Assembly: GCA_029941865.1 (NCBI GenBank)
Contig: JAPYTO010000014.1
Coordinates: forward strand, 1-57,534
Reading direction: 5' to 3'
DNA: 57,534 nucleotides
From: Fuerstiella sp.
GTDB lineage: Bacteria; Planctomycetota; Planctomycetia; Planctomycetales; Planctomycetaceae
Both the position numbers and the translations under genes were made by a program. The notes under the pieces were generated by a model. That model did no database searches. It saw nothing but the letters and a program-made list of their open reading frames with translations, and was not told the origin of the DNA. The first letter of the stretch is position 1; every line of letters starts with the position of its first letter. Shown here piece by piece: positions 30,307-39,511 of this stretch.

Positions 30307-31467
30307 TTAGAAACCTTCAGCATTGATTCCTTCTGCAATGCTGCCAAGGCGATTCCAGACGCGAACGTCGACGGACGTGCCAACGCGTCTTGCGGAACCA
30401 TCCGCCAACGTGACCTGAATGATATCTCCATGAGGCCCGCCTGCGGCTTCGTAGTTGTTTTTCTTATTAGGCGGAAGCAAAGTTGAGAACAACGTCGCCG
30501 GCCCGCCCCAGGCCCAACCATCACTCGCGAATCGTCGCGTATTTGCCGCAGCGATGCGATACTCAGGTGTCGTTCCGATAAACCGTTCTGCTTCAGCGAC
30601 CATGATCGTCTGCGAGGTGCCATCCATAATGCCGGCAAGATTTGTTGAACTGTTGGGCGTGAAAATACCAACGTTGGAGGACAACTGATACAAGTCGACG
30701 ACTGGACTGCTGCCGGTCGTTCCCGCCTGGTTATAGTTTGCGATCTCAGCAGCGGTCAGGAAGATCGTCTGCCGAGTGTCACTGAACAGCAAGCCTGAGC
30801 CAGCACAACCCGCGTAGTCATTTCCCCCGGTCGTCTGTGCTGGAAACAGTCGATTCGTGTGCGACAGGCGTTTTGTGGATTCCATCTCTGACCTGCGTGA
30901 AGGACAATAATAGGTCTTGACGTGGGTCGCTCCAGGGGCGGTGTCGACCTCAAGAAGCTGCGGATTGCCAAGGGGATTCCCTGGGTCAATGGACCCAGCC
31001 TGCCAGCGTGCCAGGTTTGTGTTGCCCCATGCGTTCAGGCCTTCATTCCACAGATTTTGGGTGATTGACTGGTCGATATACGGGAGAATGTGCATCATCC
31101 AGCTCTCACCGTGTGCTACAGCTCCACCGGTGCTCGGAGGCGGGGCAATGCCGACCATGGCGTTGGTGGTTGCTTCCGTCTTATCAGCAACGCTGACCGT
31201 CAAACTAGTGCCCCCAAAATCGACGCTGTCGGTTGCTCGTCGCCACGCCACCGCCTGACCTGGGGGAAATACGAGGTGAACGTCGTGATAGTTGTGCAGA
31301 GCCAGGCCGATCTGCTTCAGGTTATTCAGACACTCAGTCCGCCGAGCTGCCTCTCGGGCTTTCTGGACGGCAGGCAGAATCAACGCGATCAGGATGGCGA
31401 TGATTGCGATTACAACAAGCAGCTCAATCAGCGTAAAGCCTCTTAAGCGATGGGATGGTCTACGCAT
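30307..31467 (-). CDS. DUF1559 type II/IV pseudopilin-like protein
   Basis: 386 residues. The class III leader [20 protein letters not shown] with its prepilin cleavage site and Glu at +5 is followed by [33 protein letters not shown] and a DUF1559 body. It ends with the H-x9-DG signature (H in GGPHGD, DG in LADGSARRV). It is processed by a prepilin peptidase (a candidate is at 44625) and assembled on or in the envelope. Planctomycete genomes hold many copies; the role is unknown. The start has AAGGA eight bases upstream. Confidence 0.95.
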   Translation of the reverse strand: MRRPSHRLRGFTLIELLVVIAIIAILIALILPAVQKAREAARRTECLNNLKQIGLALHNYHDVHLVFPPGQAVAWRRATDSVDFGGTSLTVSVADKTEATTNAMVGIAPPPSTGGAVAHGESWMMHILPYIDQSITQNLWNEGLNAWGNTNLARWQAGSIDPGNPLGNPQLLEVDTAPGATHVKTYYCPSRRSEMESTKRLSHTNRLFPAQTTGGNDYAGCAGSGLLFSDTRQTIFLTAAEIANYNQAGTTGSSPVVDLYQLSSNVGIFTPNSSTNLAGIMDGTSQTIMVAEAERFIGTTPEYRIAAANTRRFASDGWAWGGPATLFSTLLPPNKKNNYEAAGGPHGDIIQVTLADGSARRVGTSVDVRVWNRLGSIAEGINAEGF

Positions 31468-31665
31468 GAACGTGTCCTTTTCTGAAAGACTGAATCGTTG
31501 AATCAGAACGTCGAGGCACTGAATTTCTCTGGAATAATTCTAAACCAGACGCGAACGGACGTCACTCCATTTCCTGAAATGACAACGGTCGAGCACCTTA
31601 TTGTTCAGTTTTCTACGCGAATGACAGCGTTTGGAACCATTATTTTGATGTTTTGGAGCTGAAAC

Positions 31666-32502
31666 CTAATATTTCCCCGTTGAGTCCGTACCAAACCACG
31701 CAGTACTCTCAGCGAATCCAGTGTTTTTATTGGTTTTCAGCGTTTTCCCGTCTGGTGGCAACATTGGTGGCAACATGGTTTCGTCGTCGTTCGCATCAAT
31801 TCGCGGACGTTTGTTGCCACCTGTGTTGCCACTTTTTGAACCGTCGGGAGTCCGAGCATTGAACTGCTCAAAATGCCCGTCAGAGACGATCGCATAACTG
31901 CTGTTCTGAACTGCGATCGTGTGACCGATCCATGCGGCTATGACGTGTGCCGGAGCTTCACCAGCGTCCAGCCAATCGTTCTCGCATGATAGCCGCAGAT
32001 TCTTGATCAGGTTCGGCCACGGCTGGCATCCAGCGTTCTCGACGATCTTTTCAAACCCGTCAAACAGACGGTGTGCGTTGACGCCGAATATGTGTTTCTG
32101 GCCTTTGGGTGCCACTTCGAACGCATCGCTTAGATAAGTCTCAACGTCCCGAATCGGCACGTACCGCATTTCCCGGCCCGCATGATGTGCCGTCTTTGGA
32201 GAACGGACGCGGAGCTTTCCTTCGGCCCAAAGAACGTCATTCCAGTCTAGTTCAAGCGGTTCCGACTTTCGCAAGCCGCAGTACCGCCAGAGTGCGACCA
32301 GAAGCCGCCATTCGGCGTTTGGTGCCGCTTCGATAACCTTGTCGATGATTTCGGTGGAAATGTTTTCCTTGCCGTTGTCGTTCTTCTGGTGGCTGGTGGC
32401 TTGGTTTCGGAATGGATTATCCGATAGCAGTTCTTCACGTACCGCGTAAGAAAAGAACGTGTTGCAGTTCGCCATTCGTTGCCGCATGGAGTTCTCAGCC
32501 AT
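31666..32502 (-). pseudogene. Tyrosine recombinase / phage integrase, 5'-truncated
   Basis: 278 residues holding the catalytic domain: first Arg in WRYCGLRKSEPLELDW, Lys in VRSPKTAHH, second Arg in NLRLSCENDW, His in AAWIGHT, and the Tyr nucleophile in VQNSSYAIV. The His of the usual HxxR box is replaced by Lys (KNLR). The frame enters in the middle of a core-binding domain (RQRMANCNTFFSYAVREEL), and just upstream of MAENSM a TAG closes the frame, so the first ~100 residues and the arm-binding part are missing. No tRNA or att-like direct repeat was seen. Probably a relic. Confidence 0.8.
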
Positions 32503-32649
32503 CTTTCCTGTCGGTGTTCGTTTCGTTTTGCGAACCTTTCGTTTCTAGCGGGTATCGGCCTGCTCACCGGTCTCCTTCACACGGGCAGCAGTAGTTGGGC
32601 TGTTAGTAGCGTGGGATCATTGTTCCGAGCTGAATCAAATGACTCGACG

Positions 32650-32695
32650 ATGCTCCCCATCCTGCGATTGAAAACCACAATCGGTAACTGCAACC
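32650..32695. repeat. Diverged copy of the ATGGTCCCATCCTACGG repeat
   Basis: GCTCCCCATCCTGCGATTG followed by AAAACCACAATCGGTAACTG is a diverged match to 35905-35950 and 38826-38870. It lies in the ~320-base, AT-richer stretch between the integrase relic and the small gene at 32825. Nothing else is recognised there. Confidence 0.6.
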
Positions 32696-32824
32696 GTACG
32701 CCTGCTGTGAACTGAGTAAGCTGTCTTAGAGCTCTGAATTAACGTAAGATGTCGCGAAATTATACCGATTTACGGATCCGTTATGCCGGACCCATAACCA
32801 TCGTTCCTGTTGGAGTAGCTGCCA

Positions 32825-33025
32825 GTGTCAAAGCCATACGTCACTCTTAAACCGTCCGAACAGTCGATTCTTACAGCTGCGGCGACGATCTATGCCGGTT
32901 ACGTTTCAGCAGGCAGAGTTCCTGAAGGTGCAGAAAAGGAATGGCTCAGGCGTTCACTGAAGGAAACGATCGCTCTGGCACAACTGACTGACGAATCTGT
33001 CATGGCGGACGGAGAATTCGACTAA
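32825..33025 (+). CDS. Small conserved-looking protein of 66 residues
   Basis: Starts at a GTG with GGAG nine bases upstream. The sequence is soluble, acidic and probably helical (SEQSILTAAATIYAGYVSAG, EWLRRSLKETIALAQLTDES). I recognise the general look of short planctomycete proteins but no function. It is followed by a hairpin that would end its transcript, so it is likely monocistronic. No neighbour clarifies its role. Confidence 0.6.
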   Translation: MSKPYVTLKPSEQSILTAAATIYAGYVSAGRVPEGAEKEWLRRSLKETIALAQLTDESVMADGEFD

Positions 33026-33055
33026 AGCAATTCAACTGTTTTCATGGGGCGGAGA

Positions 33056-33115
33056 AACGGGGACATCGATAAACGGAGACATGGAGATTTTCTGAAGAAG
33101 GACAATGTCCCCGTT
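33056..33115. terminator. Inverted repeat AACGGGGACAT / ATGTCCCCGTT
   Basis: Perfect 11-bp arms at 33056-33066 and 33105-33115, 38 bases apart, 30 bases after the stop of the small gene. The long loop makes it a repeat-derived rather than classic terminator. Confidence 0.55.
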
Positions 33116-33200
33116 CGACTTCTGTGACTTCCCCGCCGTCCGGCACTTCTTTTCACGCGGGGGCGCAGTACAGTGCCGACTTCCTTCTGAAGGCGACGGT

Positions 33201-35855
33201 ATGCTGCGTTATGCTCTCACAATCTTTGTCAGTGCCTTTCTGTTGTTCCAGGTGCAGCCGCTGATCGGCCGCTTCATCCTGCCGTGGTTTGGCGGCGGAC
33301 CCTCGATCTGGACCAGCTGCATGCTGTTCTTTCAGGTCGTGTTGCTGGGCGGATATGTTTACTCGCACCTGCTCTGCTCACGACTCAATCGCCGGGCTCA
33401 GGTCGGGACGCATCTAAGTCTGCTGGCGCTGTCAGTGCTGTTCCTGCCGATCGCGCCCGCGGAGTCATGGAAACCGATCGGGGATCAGTCGCCGCTGCTG
33501 CAGATTCTGCTGCTGCTGCTGGCGACTGTTGGCGGTCCGTATTTTATGCTGGCCTCCACCGGCCCACTGATGCAGCGGTGGTTCAACCAGACGTCTGCCG
33601 GTCGTTCTCCTTACCGGTTGTATGCACTGTCCAACGTGGGTTCTGTGCTCGCCTTGCTGAGCTACCCGTTGGTGTTTGAACCATGGCTCAAACTGCAGCA
33701 GCAGGTGCTTTCGTGGTCATTCGTGTACACCGTTTATGTCGTTCTTGCCGGCTGGTGTGCAGTTCAGTTTCTGAGACACAACGTCTCCGATTCCGTGTCG
33801 GACGCCGCCAGTGCAGTGGCCGCGCAAATGGAAACGCCCGCTGTCGCCGGCGCGGCTCCCGGCTGGGGCCGCATGCTGCTGTGGCTGGGACTGGCGGCCT
33901 GCGGTTCCGCCATGTTGCTGGCCACAACCAATCAGCTGTGCATCGATATTGCTACGGTTCCTTTTCTGTGGGTCTTGCCGCTGTGCCTGTACCTGGTCTC
34001 GTTCATCATCTGTTTCGACAATCCGCACTGGTACGACCGTCGAGTGTTTGGCATGTTGTTGCTGGCCTGCTGTCCCGTGGTGTGTTTCGCATTGAACGAA
34101 GGCCCGGATGTGGAAATCTCAGACCAGGTCGCCATCTTTTCGCTGGTGCTGTTTGCGTGCTGTATGACCTGCCACGGAGAGCTCGTTCACACACGACCGG
34201 ACCCGCGGTATCTGACGTTGTTCTACGTGCTGGTTTCTGCAGGTGGTGCTCTGGGCGGAGTGTTCGTGGCGATTGCGGCACCGCAGTTGTTTTCGGGGTA
34301 TTACGAATACCACGCCAGTCTGTTGGCGACATGCGTGATGGCGCTGATTGCCTGGTGGGTGCAGCGGGTGTGGAGGCGGTCCCAGGCGCCGGCTTTCTGG
34401 ATCTGGACTCTGGCGGCCAGCGTGCAGGTACTGACCATCGCGGCACGGTACTATGTGCCAAAGTCGTCATCGCTGGAGAACATCGATCGCACGGTCTACT
34501 TTGGCATCTACATACTGATTCAACTGGCCGGGCTGGCCCTGACCGCTGCCTTTGAGATACGCAAACGTATCGTCGTTGGAATCTGGACCGTCGCCGCGTT
34601 CGCGCAGTGTGCCTGGCTGACCTGGTATGCTGCCTGGCGTTTCCCCGCCGACGTGTCCGGTTCGGACGTCGCGGCGGTGGCAGTAAGTGCCTTCGTGCCT
34701 GCCATCGTGGCCAGCGGTCTTCTGTTCGGAATCGGGAGACTGCGCGAGACAATTCGCGAAAACAGTGTGCGAGCAACGCTGGCCGTCACCGTGGCGCTAT
34801 GGGTTGGTCTGCTCTGGTATTCAGAAACAGTATTGTTATGGCAGTCCTGTGCCTTCGCCCTGATTGCTGGTGGAGCGTTGTTGCTGGATTGCGCTGCGCG
34901 ATACTTCCGCGGACGTCAAAAGCCATCGCCGGGATTCTGGTTGTGGCTGCCTGCGATCACATTGATCTGCTTCCTGGGCAACGGGCTGCAGGAAATGCTG
35001 ATGGTCAATGACGACGAGCTGGTCCATACATCGCGGAATTTCTACGGAGTCCTTCGTGTGCGGCACGAGGAAGCAGACGAGTGGGACGAATTTGGTATGC
35101 CCGGCCGATACTCACTGACGCACGGACAGATTCGGCACGGCTTTCAGTATCTGGATGACTACTGGAAAACACAACCGACGACGTACTATGGCAAAGAAAG
35201 CGGCATCGGCCTTGCCATTCGGCTGAGCCGGAAGCTGGCCGGCGCCGCTGAGCCTCATGCTTTGCGTGTGGGCGTAGTGGGGCTCGGCACCGGTACGATC
35301 GCCGCGTACGGCCGGAGCGGCGAATACTTTCGGTTCTACGACATCAATCCGGATGTCCGCGACCTGTCGGGTCAGTTCTTCACGTACCTGAGCGATTCGA
35401 AAGCCCGCACCGAAGTCGTCATCGGCGATGCCAGGATCGTCATGGAACGCGAACTGGCCGACCATCAGAGTCAGCAGTTTGACGTACTGGCGATCGATGC
35501 CTTCAGCAGCGACGCCATTCCGGTTCACCTGCTGACCACCGAATGTGCAGACATTTACCGGCAGCAGTTGCGTCCCGGTGGCGTTCTGGCGATTCATATT
35601 TCCAATCGGTTCCTGGAACTCGACCCGATCACCCGCGGCATGGCCGAACACCTCGGCTGGCAGGCTGTGCGCATCGAAAACGACGATGATGACTCAACTG
35701 GTGTGTTTCCGTCGACATGGGTTCTGCTGACGTCCAGTCAGGCGTTCGTGAACGACGCCGATATTCAGGACGTCCTCAACGACTGGGACGAAACGGACCG
35801 AATCCTGCACTGGACGGACGATTATTCCGGCCTGTGGCAGGTTCTGTCCTTCTGA
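33201..35855 (+). CDS. Polytopic membrane protein fused to a spermidine-synthase-like domain
   Basis: 884 residues from the ATG at 33201 (GAAGG seven bases upstream). The first ~600 residues hold many hydrophobic segments, starting LTIFVSAFLLFQVQPLIGRF with FGGGPSIWTSCMLFFQ, the hallmark of the fused membrane/spermidine synthase family. The last ~250 residues form a Rossmann methyltransferase-like fold: GVVGLGTGTIAAY, YDINPDVRDL, GDARIVME, LAIDAFSSDAIPVHLLT. The acidic residue of DAFSSDAIP corresponds to the aminopropyl-transfer site. True polyamine synthesis is unproven for this family. Confidence 0.88.
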   Translation: MLRYALTIFVSAFLLFQVQPLIGRFILPWFGGGPSIWTSCMLFFQVVLLGGYVYSHLLCSRLNRRAQVGTHLSLLALSVLFLPIAPAESWKPIGDQSPLLQILLLLLATVGGPYFMLASTGPLMQRWFNQTSAGRSPYRLYALSNVGSVLALLSYPLVFEPWLKLQQQVLSWSFVYTVYVVLAGWCAVQFLRHNVSDSVSDAASAVAAQMETPAVAGAAPGWGRMLLWLGLAACGSAMLLATTNQLCIDIATVPFLWVLPLCLYLVSFIICFDNPHWYDRRVFGMLLLACCPVVCFALNEGPDVEISDQVAIFSLVLFACCMTCHGELVHTRPDPRYLTLFYVLVSAGGALGGVFVAIAAPQLFSGYYEYHASLLATCVMALIAWWVQRVWRRSQAPAFWIWTLAASVQVLTIAARYYVPKSSSLENIDRTVYFGIYILIQLAGLALTAAFEIRKRIVVGIWTVAAFAQCAWLTWYAAWRFPADVSGSDVAAVAVSAFVPAIVASGLLFGIGRLRETIRENSVRATLAVTVALWVGLLWYSETVLLWQSCAFALIAGGALLLDCAARYFRGRQKPSPGFWLWLPAITLICFLGNGLQEMLMVNDDELVHTSRNFYGVLRVRHEEADEWDEFGMPGRYSLTHGQIRHGFQYLDDYWKTQPTTYYGKESGIGLAIRLSRKLAGAAEPHALRVGVVGLGTGTIAAYGRSGEYFRFYDINPDVRDLSGQFFTYLSDSKARTEVVIGDARIVMERELADHQSQQFDVLAIDAFSSDAIPVHLLTTECADIYRQQLRPGGVLAIHISNRFLELDPITRGMAEHLGWQAVRIENDDDDSTGVFPSTWVLLTSSQAFVNDADIQDVLNDWDETDRILHWTDDYSGLWQVLSF

Positions 35856-35904
35856 TCCCGCCAGAGCCCGACGCAATGTCGTTGCCGGACGGATAAACGC
35901 GGAC

Positions 35905-35950
35905 AATGGTCCCATCCTACGGTCAAAACCACAATCCGTGACTGCACCCT
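35905..35950. repeat. ATGGTCCCATCCTACGG repeat, copy 2
   Basis: AATGGTCCCATCCTACGGTC followed by AAAACCACAATC, matching 38826 almost exactly. Both lie shortly after the stop of a plus-strand gene. Confidence 0.7.
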
Positions 35951-35971
35951 CAGGTCTGTGACCAACGGCGA

Positions 35972-36976
35972 CTACTTGACTCGTACCAGCTTGATGATGC
36001 GGCCGGATACGTTCCAGTCCTGGACATACAGGTTGCCGTCGTTGTCCCAGTATGAGCCGTGCGTGCCGCTGAAGACGCCTTCAATCCAGTCTTCCTGCTT
36101 GACGCCGAAGCTCCGGGCCTTTTTGGGATCGGGGTTGTGACCGAGCACGGCCATGATGGTGTTACTTTTGTCCAGAATCACGACTCGGCCGTGCAGGTCT
36201 GGCACTGACACGTAGTCTCCCTGAACGGAGGCGGACGTTGGCATTCCCAGGCCGGTGATCACCACTTCGATGAAGTTGCCGTCCAGGTCATAGTGCAGCA
36301 GGCGACCCTTGGGTTGGTGATTGCGGTCGCAGATCAGCAGGCGGGGCGGGTCGTAACGCGTGTCCAGAGTCATGCCGTGAGCGGTGTTGAACTGCTTCAG
36401 TTCGTTACCCTTGGTGCCGAAGTGCATCAGGTACTTGCCGGTTTTGTCGAACTTGAAAATGTGGTTGCTCGCGTAGCCGTCGGCCAGAATGATGTCGCCA
36501 TTGGGAGCCACGGTGATGGCCGTGGGATTAAATTTTTTCAGGTCGAGTCCCGATTCTTCGGGAAACGGCAGCTTCAAAACGATGTCTCCGGTTTCGGCAC
36601 TGAACTTGATTCCCTCGGCGTTGGCGTTGCGGGCTCCGTAAATAAATTCGGTCCCGTCTTCGTCACGAATTTCCATGTCATGGATGTTTGAATACTCATC
36701 GCCTAAGAATCGGCGGATGACCTTGCCGTCCGGCGAGAACACGAAGACTCCGATGTTGGCACTTGTGTAAACGTTGCCGGCCTTGTCGACCACGACACCG
36801 CCATGAGTCGGGCCAATCACGGATTTACCGTCTTCACCGAGTCCCCAGCCGGGGACGGTATCGAAGGTCATCAGTCCGCAACCCATCCGCACGGACTCGG
36901 GCGTTTGCGCTGTGGCATTCGGCAGAGCACTGCCTATCGAAATTGTAACAGCGACAGCAAGCAGACAGTTTTTCAT
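35972..36976 (-). CDS. Secreted NHL-repeat / six-bladed propeller protein
   Basis: 334 residues with a signal peptide (LLAVAVTISIGSALPNATA). Repeats of NHL/SMP-30 style: GVVVDKAGNVYTSANIGVFV, AITVAPNGDIILADGYASNH, IFKFDKTGKYLMHFG, TAHGMTLDTRYDPPRLLICD, GNLYVQDWNVSGRIIKLVRV. This resembles peptidyl-glycine amidating lyase-like propellers of planctomycetes. Enzymatic function not assigned; extracytoplasmic. The start is backed by AGGAA upstream. Convergent with the spermidine-synthase-like gene. Confidence 0.85.
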   Translation of the reverse strand: MKNCLLAVAVTISIGSALPNATAQTPESVRMGCGLMTFDTVPGWGLGEDGKSVIGPTHGGVVVDKAGNVYTSANIGVFVFSPDGKVIRRFLGDEYSNIHDMEIRDEDGTEFIYGARNANAEGIKFSAETGDIVLKLPFPEESGLDLKKFNPTAITVAPNGDIILADGYASNHIFKFDKTGKYLMHFGTKGNELKQFNTAHGMTLDTRYDPPRLLICDRNHQPKGRLLHYDLDGNFIEVVITGLGMPTSASVQGDYVSVPDLHGRVVILDKSNTIMAVLGHNPDPKKARSFGVKQEDWIEGVFSGTHGSYWDNDGNLYVQDWNVSGRIIKLVRVK

Positions 36977-37266
36977 CTCTTAGGTTCCTGATGGATTCGT
37001 CTTTGGTATTTAAGATTCTACCTTTTCCCTTGGTGTAGATTAGACAATTGGCCTTCGGTCGTGTCCACCGACCGAGTCCCGGATTGCCTCTGCATGCCTC
37101 TGGCTGTCGCTGATGAAGCGGGCATTGCTGCGTTGTGCGGACTGGTTTTTACGCATCAGACTGCTACCGGCAAAGCACCGAGGTGGTGCATCTGTTCGCT
37201 GGGGGATTCTTCTTGTTTTGACGTCTTGCCTGGGTTTTGGCGACATTCGTTTGCCGACCGATTGTC

Positions 37267-37337
37267 TTGACAGAATGTACAGGATCGACAGGATTTTGTT
37301 TTGGTGTTTATCGTGTCGATCCTGTGAATCCTGTCAG
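37267..37337. repeat. Imperfect inverted repeat of the ACAGGATCGACAGGAT type
   Basis: Left arm about 37267-37290 and right arm 37314-37337 pair over about 24 bases with three to four mismatches, followed by a T-rich run. The GGATxxACAGGAT motif is a palindrome type found between genes in many environmental bacteria. It lies in a 550-base gap between divergent genes; I see no gene in the rest of the gap. Confidence 0.65.
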
Positions 37338-37528
37338 AGTTTTTCTTTTTGTTTTTGACGTCTGTCCGCCGTTGGACTCTGGAAAACGCTTCACCGACAG
37401 GCCCTCACGTTCATCGGACGCAAGCCACGGAGATAGAATGCGGTCTCTTGCTTGACGATTCCCATCAGGTTACGACACTTCCCCGAACTCCCACCACAAT
37501 TCTCACCAGGCGTCCAGGAACATCAAAG

Positions 37529-38764
37529 ATGCGTTTGTTCATTGCCATCACGTCACTCGTTATACCGCTCTCCAACCTGACGGCCGCCGACTGGTCTCAA
37601 TGGCGCGGCCCTAACCACAACAATGTGGCCGATCCCGGACAGAATATCCCGATCACATGGAGTGAATCAAACAACGTTGTCTGGAAGGTCGATGTGCCCG
37701 GCCGTGGTCATTCGTCACCAATCGTCATCGGTGATCTGATTGTGCTGACCAGTGCTGATGAGCAGGGTCAGCAGCAGGGCGTCTTTGGATTTGATCGCCG
37801 GACCGGCAGGCAGCTGTGGGGGACCGTCATCAGCAAAGGAGGTTTTCCGAAGATCCACACCAAGAACACCCATGCGTCATCAACCGCCTGCAGCGACGGC
37901 CGGCAGATCTACGCTACCTTTAATCACCACAACAGGATTGCCGCCGTAGCTCTGGACATGCAGGGGAAAATTGTCTGGCAGCAGGATGTCGGTGGTTTCG
38001 TTCCTAAACAGTATCAATACGGATACGCAGCCGCACCGACGCTGCACAACGGCACGCTGATCATCTCCGCTGACTGCGACACCGTGGCGTGGATGAAAGC
38101 TCTGGATACCAAAACCGGTCGGGTCGCATGGCAGCAGAACCGTCCGCAGAAGTTGAACTGGTCGTCTCCGATTATCGGAAACGTGGCCGGGAAAGAGCAA
38201 TTGTTCATCAGCGGTTGTGACATGATGGCGGCGTACGATCCGAAAACAGGACGACCGTTATGGAGTGTACCGTGCCTGACAATGGCCACATGCGGAACTG
38301 TTGTGTGGGACGAAGACACTGTCTACGCCAGCGGTGGATATCCGAAAAAAGACACCGTGGCGATCAAGGCCGACGGTTCCGGTGAAATACTGTGGACAAA
38401 CAAAGTGAAGTGTTATGAGCAGTCGATGTTGATTCATGAGGACCACCTGTATGCCATCGACGACGGTGGAGTTGCTTTCTGCTGGCATGCGAAGTCCGGT
38501 CGCGAGATGTGGAAGTCGCGATTGCGTGGACCGGTTTCTGCCTCACCGGTCCTTGTCGGTGACACGATCTATGTATCCAACGAAAAGGGTACCACCTTCG
38601 TTTTTAAAGCCAACCCGCAGAGTTTTCAGGCGGTTGCTCAAAACCAGCTTGGCAACGAATCCTTTGCTACTCCCACCGTCGTCGACAACCGCATCTATCT
38701 GCGTGTTGCTGCCGGACAGGGGGGAAGTCGTAAAGAAACGCTGTATGCGATCGGGGCAAAGTAG
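37529..38764 (+). CDS. Exported PQQ-type beta-propeller protein (BamB-like)
   Basis: 412 residues from the ATG at 37529 (AGGAA upstream). The upstream 60 in-frame codons to 37349 look non-coding. Signal peptide (FIAITSLVIPLSNLTAADW), then the planctomycete start SQWRGPNHNNVA and eight-bladed propeller repeats with A-x-D-x-x-TG-x-x-W motifs: GFDRRTGRQLWGTV, ALDTKTGRVAWQQN, AYDPKTGRPLWSVP, CWHAKSGREMWKSR. Related to quinoprotein and BamB propellers, but residues for PQQ binding are not evident. Probably a periplasmic scaffold or binding protein. Confidence 0.88.
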   Translation: MRLFIAITSLVIPLSNLTAADWSQWRGPNHNNVADPGQNIPITWSESNNVVWKVDVPGRGHSSPIVIGDLIVLTSADEQGQQQGVFGFDRRTGRQLWGTVISKGGFPKIHTKNTHASSTACSDGRQIYATFNHHNRIAAVALDMQGKIVWQQDVGGFVPKQYQYGYAAAPTLHNGTLIISADCDTVAWMKALDTKTGRVAWQQNRPQKLNWSSPIIGNVAGKEQLFISGCDMMAAYDPKTGRPLWSVPCLTMATCGTVVWDEDTVYASGGYPKKDTVAIKADGSGEILWTNKVKCYEQSMLIHEDHLYAIDDGGVAFCWHAKSGREMWKSRLRGPVSASPVLVGDTIYVSNEKGTTFVFKANPQSFQAVAQNQLGNESFATPTVVDNRIYLRVAAGQGGSRKETLYAIGAK

Positions 38765-38825
38765 ACCGGACGGTTCCATTCGTTCCGCCGACAGATGTGC
38801 TGCCGTGGCAGCCGCTACGCTGGGA

Positions 38826-38870
38826 AATGGTCCCATCCTACGGTCGACAACCACAATCTGAGACGACACC
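38826..38870. repeat. ATGGTCCCATCCTACGG repeat, copy 3
   Basis: AATGGTCCCATCCTACGGTC then GACAACCACAATC, 60 bases after the stop of the PQQ-like gene and about 60 bases before the DUF447 gene. Confidence 0.7.
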
Positions 38871-38932
38871 CCTTTTGCTCCCGCAGTCGGGAGTGTGCAG
38901 ACCCATGCTGAAAATGCTGCTAGACTGCCCGG

Positions 38933-39511
38933 ATGATTGTGGAAGGACTTTTGACAAGTATCAACGCCGCCGGGCAGATCAACGTCGCTCCCATGGGGCC
39001 GATCGTTCAGGGGGATTTTGAATCTCTGTTACTCAGGCCGTTTCGTGGCTCGACCACGTATTCGAACCTGATCGAGACCAAAGCCGCCGTGTTTCACGTT
39101 GTTGACCGAGTGAACGTGATTGCCCGCGCGGCGATCAGTCGTCTGGAAAAGCTGCCGGATACGGTGGCGGCGACCGTCGTTCCGGGGGTCGTGCTGACAG
39201 ACTGCTGCCGCTGGTTCGAAGTGGAAATCACGGGCATCGACACGACCAACGAACGCTCCGAGATGCAGGCGCAGGTTGTTCACACAGGACAACGTCGACC
39301 CTTCTTCGGATTAAATCGGGCACGGCACGCCGTGATCGAAGCGGCCATTCTGGCAACGCGCGTCCATTTGCTGCCCCGCGAAGAGATTGAAGCAGCCCTG
39401 CGGTTTCTCGCACCCGCCGTCGCAAAGACCGGCGGTCCTGAAGAAACGGATGCTTTCGCCATGCTGCGCAAGCACATTGATCGTCATTATGTCGGAGAAA
39501 CTTCGGCATGA
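38933..39511 (+). CDS. DUF447 family protein (flavin-binding split-barrel-like)
   Basis: 192 residues. LLTSINAAGQINVAPMGPIV, LLRPFRGSTTYSNLIET and AAVFHVVDRVNVIARAAI match DUF447, a family of methanogens, methylotrophs and planctomycetes that occurs with tetrahydromethanopterin genes. The second half, with GLNRARHAVIEAAILATRVH, is also typical. Its stop overlaps the start of mptG by four bases (ATGA), so the two are translationally coupled. A flavin-dependent or structural role in H4MPT cofactor synthesis is inferred. Confidence 0.88.
   Translation: MIVEGLLTSINAAGQINVAPMGPIVQGDFESLLLRPFRGSTTYSNLIETKAAVFHVVDRVNVIARAAISRLEKLPDTVAATVVPGVVLTDCCRWFEVEITGIDTTNERSEMQAQVVHTGQRRPFFGLNRARHAVIEAAILATRVHLLPREEIEAALRFLAPAVAKTGGPEETDAFAMLRKHIDRHYVGETSA

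Noticed and set aside
31600..33100. A genomic island or prophage around the integrase
   Set aside because: Only a truncated integrase is present, with no tRNA, att repeats, phage genes or other mobile genes beside it.
37349..37528. N-terminal extension of the PQQ-like protein
   Set aside because: It would place 60 odd residues before a clear signal peptide; the ATG at 37529 has AGGAA upstream.
32650..38870. CRISPR array made of the repeated ATGGTCCCATCC units
   Set aside because: Copies are kilobases apart and diverged, with genes between them and no regular spacers.
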